12,639 nt of DNA from Legionella genomosp. 1 (GTDB lineage: Bacteria; Pseudomonadota; Gammaproteobacteria; Legionellales; Legionellaceae): assembly GCA_945867185.1 (NCBI GenBank), contig CAMBHM010000021.1:1-12639 (forward strand), given 5' to 3'. The notes under the pieces were generated by a model. It searched no databases and was not told the DNA's origin. It was given only the letters and a program-made list of their open reading frames with translations. The position numbers were made by a program, and so were the translations under genes. Of the stretch, positions 1 through 6,269 are shown in pieces. Position 1 is the first letter of the stretch, and the number at the start of each line of letters is the position of its first letter.

Positions 1-986
1 TCACTCTGATCAGAACTGGGGTTGCCATTGCCATGAGCGACCACCACGCCGAGATCTGCAGCATTGAGATCGGTCGTTTTCAACACGCGATTGATCAAGC
101 CAGCTAAAGCATGTCCTGATGCATCCAACGAGAACAAGCCCTTTGCTTCTGAAGCAGATCCCCCCCCTAACAGCTCGCCATAACACCGAGCGCCCCGACG
201 TTGCACACTGGCTTCACTTTCTAATACCAACGCTGCAGCGCCCTCTCCCAACAATGTACCATCATGAGACTTATCAAACGGTTTTAAATGACGCTCACTC
301 AATACCCCTAATTTTGCATAATAATATAACGCCTGAGGTTCTAATCCCACGTCATAGGCCACCACTACCGCCCGATCGGCCGCCCCAAGGCGAATGGCAT
401 GATACGCCTCGATAAGGGCTTGTGTCCCACCCACAGCATGATTGGTGATGTTTTGGTTGATTCCTTTAAAACCATACGTGATCCCGGTGTAAGCCAATAC
501 ATTATTCGGCAAGATACGCAACAACCACATGGGGTGCACTTCACTAAATAGCGACTCAGCAAACGCGACCAACTCCCCACCTGTTTTGGCTAATAATGGT
601 AAAAAATCATATTGCTGAACGTACTTATTCCCAGGGGATCCAACAAAAACAGCCGTTCTCTCATTAAACTCAGTTGGAGAATCCAAGGTATCACGATAAG
701 GGATGAGTTGGCTGTGCGATACAGCCTGAGTAGCTGCATGAATGCCCATCACATCTTGACGCGAAATAACTTTTAATAATTTTCTATCTGGCAACAGCGC
801 CCCCGGTTGAAAAGATTTCAACTCGCCACCCAACCGATGTGTCCAAGAAGAAAGATCCCACTGCTGAATATCGCTTAAGCCACTTTCCCCTGCCAAAATA
901 GACGCCCAGGTCTCCTCATCAGTTGCACCAGACGCCGTTAAGGCGCTTCGGCCGGTAATCCATACACGTTGATTTGTCTTTTCCAT
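1..986 (-). CDS. Ketosynthase-like protein lacking the active-site Cys (partial, 3' end beyond window)
   Basis: This is the last visible gene of the minus-strand operon; 328 codons are present and the C-terminus is cut by the window edge. The translation (start MEKTNQRVWITGRSAL) has a thiolase/ketosynthase fold pattern: an N-terminal strand like FabF, LGEGAAALVLE near residues 246-256, and VVAHGNGNP near 315-323, which corresponds to the AHGTxT motif and keeps its His (about residue 318). Where active synthases have TACASGG, this protein reads NHAVGGTQAL (182-191), so Ala184 sits at the nucleophile position and there is no Cys nearby. Condensing activity is therefore unlikely. By family knowledge, such proteins act as chain-length-factor-like partners of an active KS or as malonyl-ACP decarboxylases. 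The ATG overlaps the stop of the upstream KS gene (TGATG), which implies coupled translation and probably equal amounts of the two proteins. A C8 run on the plus strand (G8 in the gene) at 160-167 encodes a Gly-rich loop. The KS-like assignment is firm; the exact role is inferred. Confidence 0.9.
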   Translation of the reverse strand, partial: MEKTNQRVWITGRSALTASGATDEETWASILAGESGLSDIQQWDLSSWTHRLGGELKSFQPGALLPDRKLLKVISRQDVMGIHAATQAVSHSQLIPYRDTLDSPTEFNERTAVFVGSPGNKYVQQYDFLPLLAKTGGELVAFAESLFSEVHPMWLLRILPNNVLAYTGITYGFKGINQNITNHAVGGTQALIEAYHAIRLGAADRAVVVAYDVGLEPQALYYYAKLGVLSERHLKPFDKSHDGTLLGEGAAALVLESEASVQRRGARCYGELLGGGSASEAKGLFSLDASGHALAGLINRVLKTTDLNAADLGVVVAHGNGNPSSDQS

Positions 987-2281
987 CAGGCACCCCCTTC
1001 AAAGTCAGGGTGCTTAAACAACAAACAACTGTTTGATCCCCCAAATCCAAATGAATTGGACAATACGACACCTATTGCCTTTTCCCGCGGCCCATCCACC
1101 ACATAATCCAAATCACACAGCGGATCGGGCGTGGTCAAGTTAGCCGTTTTAGGCACCAACGCATGTTTGATAGAAAGAACAGACAGCACGGCTTCCAAGG
1201 CTCCCGCTGCAGCAATCAAATGACCGGTTTGACCTTTAGTGGAGCTCACCGGTAAAGTCTGGATTTGCTCTTTAAACAACGCCTTGATGGCATTCGTCTC
1301 ACTCAAATCGTTCATGACTGTGGACGTCCCATGTGCATTGATATAGTCCACATCCGTAGCACACACGCCTGCATCCCGGAGCGCGCCTTCCATCGCCTGA
1401 ATGGCCCCATCTCCATTGGGATGAGAATCGGTGATGCGATAGGAACTCAACGTATTGCCCTCTCCCGCAAGTTCCGCATAAATCGCAGCACCCCGTGCCT
1501 TGGCATGCGACCACTCTTCCAAAATTAAAAAGGCAGCTCCTTCCCCTAATACAAACCCATTACGCGTGCCATCAAAAGGACGACTGGCTGTTTCTGGTGT
1601 ATCATTGTAGGTCGATAAGGCACCCAACAAGCAAAAACTGGATACACCAAGGGGGTTTAGCATCGAGTCAAATCCCCCAGCCAACATATAATCCGCATCT
1701 CCGCGCCGGATCACTTGCATCGCTAATCCAAGCGCTTGGCCACCGGAGGCACATGCCGTATGGACAGAACTTGCATATCCTTCTATCCCAAATTGTTGGA
1801 TCAACAAAGAAAGTCCTGAGTTGGATACTGTTTTTCCAAAATCAGTCAGTTTGAAAAAATCTTGCGAGTGATCTTGTAGAAGTGCCCAGTCTGGAACGCC
1901 CTGTTGTGCACAAGCCTTTTGAAACCGCTCTAAATACTCGAATTCGGCCGTCATCATCCCGCTACCCGTCACAACCCCCCATCGTGAAGCAGTTGCCACT
2001 GTCGGCAAAATACCCGCATCTTCAAAGGCTTCTCTTGCTGCATCCAACGCAAAGCGCGTAAACGGCATGGTATATTTTTGATGTTTCCCGCCTTTCATAG
2101 GGGCAGACACGTATGGTTTTACTTCTGCGCCAATTCGAGTTGGAAATCCACTCGCATCCCATTGCTGGATAGGTGCAATCCCTGAATGGCCCGCTATCAA
2201 TCGAGTCCAAGTGGATTGCAAATCCGGGCCCAAAGGACTCACCACCCCTAATCCTGTCACGGCCACTCGTCTTTTTTGCAT
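986..2281 (-). CDS. Beta-ketoacyl-ACP synthase, FabF (KAS II)-like, catalytically complete
   Basis: This 431-residue condensing enzyme would join an acyl chain to malonyl-ACP with loss of CO2 in the cytoplasm. The start (MQKRRVAVTGLGVVSPLG) matches the FabF N-terminus. The triad is complete: Cys177 in HTACASGG, His317 in NAHGTST and His354 in KGQTGHL. NGFVLGEGAA near 241-250 and the C-terminal SFGFGGSN are also typical, and the length is close to that of FabF (about 410-430). An in-frame ATG at 2323 would add 14 residues inside the preceding gene. I prefer 2281 because AAGGG lies a few bases upstream, overlapping the end of the dehydratase gene, and because family homology begins there. The gap to the dehydratase stop is 5 nt, and the TGA overlaps the next ATG. 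The cysteine-less neighbour suggests a heterodimeric KS pair for a specialised pathway rather than the housekeeping FabF. FabF-like is certain; substrate and chain length are unknown. Confidence 0.95.
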   Translation of the reverse strand: MQKRRVAVTGLGVVSPLGPDLQSTWTRLIAGHSGIAPIQQWDASGFPTRIGAEVKPYVSAPMKGGKHQKYTMPFTRFALDAAREAFEDAGILPTVATASRWGVVTGSGMMTAEFEYLERFQKACAQQGVPDWALLQDHSQDFFKLTDFGKTVSNSGLSLLIQQFGIEGYASSVHTACASGGQALGLAMQVIRRGDADYMLAGGFDSMLNPLGVSSFCLLGALSTYNDTPETASRPFDGTRNGFVLGEGAAFLILEEWSHAKARGAAIYAELAGEGNTLSSYRITDSHPNGDGAIQAMEGALRDAGVCATDVDYINAHGTSTVMNDLSETNAIKALFKEQIQTLPVSSTKGQTGHLIAAAGALEAVLSVLSIKHALVPKTANLTTPDPLCDLDYVVDGPREKAIGVVLSNSFGFGGSNSCLLFKHPDFEGGA

Positions 2282-2286
2282 CGCAT

Positions 2287-3150
2287 TCACCCTTGAGGAT
2301 AAAACTGAAGTTCCAACACACACACGCGGCGCCCCTCCACTTCACAACGGCACCTTAAAACCAGTTCATCCTGATGATCGTGCTTCACAGTAAGGGTACA
2401 ACGCACGAGATCGTTTGGTTTGATAAAGTCACTCATTTTAATGTTTCGAAGCGTACGGACAGCGTAAGTCCCCCTAGAAGCAACCCATGTCCCTGCAAGA
2501 TTCAAAATACACTCCAACAACACGGTCATAGGCAACACTGGCTTTCTAGGAAAATGATCCGGAAAATACGATGCATCAGGCAAAATTCGTTTCTCAGCAC
2601 ACAACCTCATGTGCCCCTCACACTCAAGGATGCTATCAAACTCCATAGAAGGAACCCTAGCCGCCGTGCTGACTTCACCGCCCTTACTCACAAGCAGAAC
2701 AGGTTCATCCGGGCGATATATCGCCCTGAATTGCTCACGCACCTCGAGCGGATCGCTAAACTCTTCCAAAGGCAATAACGGCCCCAGCGCGCCATCGATG
2801 GTAAAGATCACTTCATCAGCTACCCGAGCAACACTGTGATACTGCACGGCAGACGCATCTAAGCTATCAATATGGGATTCCAACAGGATGGTCTCCCCCA
2901 CATAAGCCGAACGGTACAGACAGGCTGAAGAGGCTAGTCCTGCAACCGGTCTTTGCTTGAAATCACCACTCGACATGACATTCCAAGCAGCCAGTTGACC
3001 TAAAGCCTCGCCGATAAGAGAGGGCATAAAGCACCATCGACCGGTTGCATCAAGACAAAGATAAGGATCCTGATGCGAAACGTGCTTTACCCCTCGGACA
3101 GAGACTGAAGGAACAAGTGCCGTGATGTGATCAACAAATAAAAACCGCAT
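2287..3150 (-). CDS. Double-hotdog 3-hydroxyacyl-ACP dehydratase-like protein (FabA/FabZ-like)
   Basis: This 287-residue protein looks like two FabA/FabZ hotdog domains in tandem. The first opens with RFLFVDHI, a typical FabA/FabZ beginning, and has FMPSLIGEALGQLAAW at 41-56, equivalent to the central-helix segment of FabZ. Glu48 is kept, but the position 14 residues before it, where the catalytic His should be, is Asp34. The second domain has DHFPRKPVLPMTVLLECI (198-215), with His199 and Glu213 spaced 14 residues apart as in FabZ, so one complete active site is predicted. The likely role is removal of water from 3-hydroxyacyl-ACP made by the adjacent synthase, on the ACP encoded just upstream. 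Ordinary FabZ is about 150 residues and usually works as a dimer, so this may be a fused pseudo-heterodimer. The ATG overlaps the ACP stop (TAATG). Dehydration is inferred from motifs; a thioesterase or isomerase role is a less likely alternative. Confidence 0.8.
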   Translation of the reverse strand: MRFLFVDHITALVPSVSVRGVKHVSHQDPYLCLDATGRWCFMPSLIGEALGQLAAWNVMSSGDFKQRPVAGLASSACLYRSAYVGETILLESHIDSLDASAVQYHSVARVADEVIFTIDGALGPLLPLEEFSDPLEVREQFRAIYRPDEPVLLVSKGGEVSTAARVPSMEFDSILECEGHMRLCAEKRILPDASYFPDHFPRKPVLPMTVLLECILNLAGTWVASRGTYAVRTLRNIKMSDFIKPNDLVRCTLTVKHDHQDELVLRCRCEVEGRRVCVLELQFYPQG

Positions 3151-3545
3151 TATGCTTTCTCACGAAGCGCCCCAACAATCAGTTTACAAAATGTTTCTAC
3201 CGTAAAAAGCATTGGGATTTCGTTGACTTTTAAATTGGCCTTAAATTGATCTTCTGGCACTTCACTCAAATAATTTTTGAGTGCTGTCATACCAGCAGGC
3301 GTTAAAACACCTCCTTTTTCAAATTCCTCTTCAGCCAAGTCCCCACGTGCATTTTTTTCCAGCTGACCTCGTGGGATTTTGATACTAAATTCTTTCTCTA
3401 ACTGAAATACGAGATCAAGAAAATCAATGGACTCCGCCCCCAAATCCGCAATCAAGCGGCGATTCAACTGCACTTCCTCTTCATCAATCACGAGAACATC
3501 GGCAATGATTTCTCTGACTTTTGGATAAACGTTTTCTACACTCAT
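3150..3545 (-). CDS. Acyl carrier protein with a long insertion (131 aa)
   Basis: This is a phosphopantetheine carrier that would hold the growing chain for the dehydratase and synthases encoded downstream. Residues 1-60 follow the ACP pattern: helix I (VYPKVREIIADVL), then LGAESIDFLDLVFQLEKEF, where Ser39 replaces the serine of the usual DSL motif as the predicted 4'-phosphopantetheine site. Unlike an 80-residue housekeeping ACP, about 45 extra residues (roughly 60-108) separate helices II/III from the terminal helix (TVETFCKLIVGAL). ACPs with ESIDFLD-type motifs, and long ACPs such as rhizobial AcpXL, belong to secondary fatty-acid systems rather than the main FabD/FabG operon. A good Shine-Dalgarno (GAGGG) lies about 8 nt before the ATG at 3545, and an extended -10 promoter lies about 40 nt upstream. 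This is the first gene of the minus-strand operon and overlaps the next by 1 nt. The ACP call is secure; the acyl group is unknown. Confidence 0.93.
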   Translation of the reverse strand: MSVENVYPKVREIIADVLVIDEEEVQLNRRLIADLGAESIDFLDLVFQLEKEFSIKIPRGQLEKNARGDLAEEEFEKGGVLTPAGMTALKNYLSEVPEDQFKANLKVNEIPMLFTVETFCKLIVGALREKA

Positions 3546-3697
3546 GACATACCCTCAGCGCTCACCAGGTTTACAAAACGGCTGATTATATCACAAATTT
3601 TTAGCAAGCCACTAGTCCTCAAAAAAGGTACTGCACTCAAAAAAATACTCTTTTTTCTCCTATACTATACGTATACTCCCTCCACTCAGGACAACTC
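3546..3697. promoter_or_regulatory. Divergent intergenic region between the ACP operon and the c-di-GMP gene
   Basis: This 152-bp region carries promoters in both directions. Toward the ACP operon it has the extended -10 described separately. Toward the GGDEF-EAL gene there are two TATACT hexamers (3661-3666 and 3672-3677) flanking a 10-bp palindrome, TATACGTATA (3666-3675). Neither has a convincing -35. Phased A/T tracts (A6 at 3621, A7 at 3639, T6 at 3651) suggest bent DNA or an UP-like element. AGGA at 3687-3690 is the Shine-Dalgarno for the ATG at 3698. I see no terminator here and no small RNA or peptide gene I can defend. Confidence 0.5.
3585..3593 (-). promoter_or_regulatory. Extended -10 promoter of the ACP/dehydratase/KS operon
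   Basis: Read on the minus strand, the sequence is TGATATAAT, a perfect TGn-TATAAT extended -10 element for a sigma-70-type holoenzyme. No consensus -35 lies 17 nt upstream, which is common for extended -10 promoters. The predicted transcript start near 3578 gives a leader of about 33 nt containing GAGGG before the ACP ATG. Confidence 0.6.
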
Positions 3698-5416
3698 ATG
3701 ATTATTCTTGTTGCTGATGACACGGTACTTGAGCGGGAGCAACTAATCGTCGTTGTGAAGAACTTAGGCTACGATATCACCTTTATAGCCATCAATGAGC
3801 GAGCCATTCCACTTTTTTTAGAAAAAAAACCAACTCTTATCCTGTTAGATATAGAAGCACATCAGAAAAATCAATTTAAATTTATAAAAGAAATACGTGC
3901 GCTCGACACAGTCGAATGGACCCCTATTGTATTTATTAGCGACACAATCAATGATACCAGCATTATAGAAGGCATCGCCGCAGGTGCTGATGATTACCTG
4001 ACCATACCTATCACCGAGCACGGCTTGGCTCAAAAAATCACTGCCATGAACCGGCTGGCTGCACTACAAAAAAAACTCTGTGACGCTCGATCGCAACTCT
4101 CAACACTCAGCACCCATGATCCCTTAACCGGCATCCCCAATCGTCTTCAATTTGATCGCGTATTCAAACAATGCCTCACCGAAGCCCGTCATCATAAAAC
4201 CCAAATGGCCTTATTATTTATAAATCTAGATAACTTTAAAGACATCAACGATCACATGGGACGTGCCCTGGGGGATAAACTTTTAATTGACATCACCAAA
4301 CGACTGAAGCGATGCTTAAAACAAGGGGAGTTTTTAGCGCGACTAGGCGGGGATGAGTTTGCAGTCCTTCTCCCCTTCATACACCACCCTCAAGAAGCAA
4401 GCCACGTTGCACAAACCATCCTGAATGTTTTTAAGCCTCTTTATAGAGTTACTTCACGTAACCTTTATGTAAGCTGCAGCATTGGTATCTCTTGCTATCC
4501 TGCTTCAAGCAGTCGACAAGAAGTCCTCCTTCAAGGCGCCAATGCAGCCATGTGTACTGCAAAAAAATTAGGTCGAAATAATTTTCAACATTGCCCTGAT
4601 GGCTTTGGCAAACATAGGACTCAACTCTTTTCTCTAGAAAACGCCTTGAGATTCGCTTTAGATAATCACGAACTGTTCATGTGCTATCAGCCCATCTATC
4701 AATTAGAAACAAAAACCTTGGTTGGTATGGAAGCATTGATGCGCTGGAAGCACCCAGCCCTTGGCACCATCATGCCCGATGTTTTTATTCCCATTGCAGA
4801 AGATATGGGGCTCATCACGAATATTGGTAATTGGGCACTTCGAAACGTTTGTGAACAGGCTGGCCGTTGGTATAAACAAGGGCATACGCACTTTAAATTA
4901 GCAATCAATATTTCATCTCGGCAATTGCTACACAAAGAATTACTATCGTTCGTTAAACAACTATTAAAAGATACCGCACTACCACCGCAACTCTTAGAAT
5001 TTGAATTGACCGAATCCACGGTCATGTCCTCTTCGAGCAGCATCGACAAGATCATCGATGAGCTTTCACACATGAACATAGGCATTTCCCTCGATGACTT
5101 TGGGACAGGATATTCATCGCTCAGCCATATCAAACGACTACCCATTACCGCTCTAAAAATAGATAGATCCTTTGTCATGGATATTCATAAAGATAAAAAT
5201 GACGATCTCATCATCGCCTCGATCATTTCCTTAGGTAATATTTTAAAATTAAATCTCATTGCAGAAGGGATCGAAAGTGCCGAACAATTACAATTTCTCA
5301 TCAAAAACCAATGCCCCTACGGTCAAGGCTACTATTTCAGCAAACCTTTAACCGTGAACGCCATGGGTGCATTGCTCCAACAGTCAGATAGAAAAGGAAG
5401 ATCCTCCTATCACTAA
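3698..5416 (+). CDS. REC-GGDEF-EAL response-regulator-type cyclic-di-GMP enzyme
   Basis: This is a 572-residue cytoplasmic protein. Residues 1-120 form a receiver domain with acidic residues Asp7/Asp8, predicted phosphoacceptor Asp51 (LILLDIE) and Ser81. The normally invariant Lys of the KP motif is Ile103 (YLTIPI), so phosphorylation signalling may be altered. Residues 135-300 are a GGDEF domain with intact GGDEF at 217-221 and metal-ligand Asp178 (INLDNFKDIND). The I-site position reads KQGE instead of RxxD, so product inhibition through that site is not expected. Residues 312-560 are an EAL domain with its catalytic set visible: EAL 345-347, NISSRQL, ELTES, LDDFGTGYSSL, LKIDRSF, IAEGIES and QGYYFSKP. 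Phosphodiesterase activity is therefore likely; the GGDEF part could synthesise c-di-GMP or serve as a GTP-binding regulator. No histidine kinase gene is adjacent. The gene diverges from the ACP operon and ends 10 nt from the fabL-like stop. It probably controls surface or biofilm traits, but the target is unknown. Confidence 0.94.
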   Translation: MIILVADDTVLEREQLIVVVKNLGYDITFIAINERAIPLFLEKKPTLILLDIEAHQKNQFKFIKEIRALDTVEWTPIVFISDTINDTSIIEGIAAGADDYLTIPITEHGLAQKITAMNRLAALQKKLCDARSQLSTLSTHDPLTGIPNRLQFDRVFKQCLTEARHHKTQMALLFINLDNFKDINDHMGRALGDKLLIDITKRLKRCLKQGEFLARLGGDEFAVLLPFIHHPQEASHVAQTILNVFKPLYRVTSRNLYVSCSIGISCYPASSSRQEVLLQGANAAMCTAKKLGRNNFQHCPDGFGKHRTQLFSLENALRFALDNHELFMCYQPIYQLETKTLVGMEALMRWKHPALGTIMPDVFIPIAEDMGLITNIGNWALRNVCEQAGRWYKQGHTHFKLAINISSRQLLHKELLSFVKQLLKDTALPPQLLEFELTESTVMSSSSSIDKIIDELSHMNIGISLDDFGTGYSSLSHIKRLPITALKIDRSFVMDIHKDKNDDLIIASIISLGNILKLNLIAEGIESAEQLQFLIKNQCPYGQGYYFSKPLTVNAMGALLQQSDRKGRSSYH

Positions 5417-5426
5417 TGCCTCAACA

Positions 5427-6182
5427 CTAGCCAACCACAGAATACCCGGCATCCACAAACAGCGTATGGCCTTTGATCATTTCCGCTTCAGGCAAACACA
5501 ACAAATAAATCACATTCGCAACATCCCCGGGCGTTAACGGCCGATCGGCCAATGAATGGGCCTGGTATTCCTCTAATAAATGTTCACGATTGGGGAAATG
5601 CTTGAGCGCATCTGTATCGACCACCCCAGCAGACACGCTGTTTACACTGATCCCAAACGTTGCCAACTCTAGACTGAGTGATCGTACGAGAGACTCGAGT
5701 GCTGCTTTCGATGCACCAATAAACGCATAATTAGGAATAGCCCTCTGCGCACCCAAGCTCGATAAAGCGACGATTCGGCTGCCTGAACGCATCATCACTC
5801 GCCCTTCTGTTACTAAATGATTCAATGCCAAGGCATTGGTTTCCATACACCAGCGCCAGTGCTTCGTCGACATGGATAATGCTGGCTTTAGAACCCCACT
5901 GGCCGCATTACTGATCAAAATATCCAGGCGATCAAAGTGTTCACGAAAAGCTACGAATAGTTCTTTCACAGAGGATGCATCAGCAACGTTCGCTTGCAAA
6001 GCAATAGCCCTACGACCCAACTGCTCAATACTTGAGACCAATATGGCCGCCTCATCCGAACTGTTATAATACACAATGGCGATATCACATCCCGCCTCAG
6101 CAAGTTTCAAAGCCGTTGCCTTCCCTATGCCTCGAGCTCCGCCTGTGATTAACGCCACTTTATTTTCTAATACCACACTCAT
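5427..6182 (-). CDS. fabL: Enoyl-ACP reductase of the FabL type (SDR family)
   Basis: This 251-residue short-chain dehydrogenase would reduce trans-2-enoyl-ACP with NAD(P)H, the last step of fatty-acid elongation. It has the nucleotide-binding motif TGGARGIG (13-20), NAASGVLKP (92-100), catalytic Tyr152 and Lys159 (YAFIGASK) and a Ser pair at 141-142. The stretches NAASGVLKP, SSLGAQ and DTDALKHFPNRE (189-200) closely resemble Bacillus subtilis FabL as I remember it and are less like ordinary FabG ketoreductases, so I favour an enoyl reductase. FabL enzymes are known for tolerance to triclosan. An in-frame ATG at 6245 would add 21 residues (total 272), but the ATG at 6182 follows a strong AAGGGG and matches where SDR homology begins. 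It is on the same strand as the ACP operon but separated from it by the divergent c-di-GMP gene, so it is probably transcribed separately. A FabG-type ketoreductase remains the main alternative. Confidence 0.85.
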   Translation of the reverse strand: MSVVLENKVALITGGARGIGKATALKLAEAGCDIAIVYYNSSDEAAILVSSIEQLGRRAIALQANVADASSVKELFVAFREHFDRLDILISNAASGVLKPALSMSTKHWRWCMETNALALNHLVTEGRVMMRSGSRIVALSSLGAQRAIPNYAFIGASKAALESLVRSLSLELATFGISVNSVSAGVVDTDALKHFPNREHLLEEYQAHSLADRPLTPGDVANVIYLLCLPEAEMIKGHTLFVDAGYSVVG

Positions 6183-6269
6183 TTTTTTCCCCTTAGCCAA
6201 CGAACCCCTTGTATCGGAGCAACGATCTTTGTACCATCTGCTCACCCTTCACACTGGCCCCCTTATGCT
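6183..6269. promoter_or_regulatory. Short divergent gap between fabL and the MFS gene
   Basis: These 87 bp must hold start signals for both flanking genes. A clear AAGGGG Shine-Dalgarno for fabL lies next to its ATG on the minus strand. On the plus strand the transporter ATG at 6270 has no obvious Shine-Dalgarno, and I could not identify a convincing -35/-10 pair in either direction. Confidence 0.35.

Noticed and set aside
119..415. Open frame of 98 codons on the plus strand near the left edge
   Set aside because: It is antisense to the ketosynthase-like gene, which has continuous family motifs through this region; the Pro/His-rich translation looks like a shadow.
2374..2778. Open frame of 134 codons on the plus strand
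   Set aside because: It is antisense to the dehydratase gene, has no ribosome site or recognisable domain, and the minus-strand frame carries the FabZ-like motif.
3595..3660. Terminator-like A/T tracts in the ACP/c-di-GMP divergent region
   Set aside because: The A and T runs are not joined by a complementary GC stem, and divergent genes need no terminator between them.
4699..5178. Open frame of 159 codons on the minus strand
   Set aside because: It is antisense to the conserved EAL domain; the Ser/Met-rich translation has no family resemblance.
3698..5416. c-di-GMP gene as a mobile insertion splitting an original ACP-operon/fabL locus
   Set aside because: There are no flanking direct repeats, inverted ends, transposase remnants or obvious composition change to support an insertion.
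5417..5426. Possible shared terminator between the convergent c-di-GMP and fabL genes
   Set aside because: The gap is only 10 bp and I see no stable GC-rich hairpin followed by a T run there; any terminator would have to lie inside a gene.
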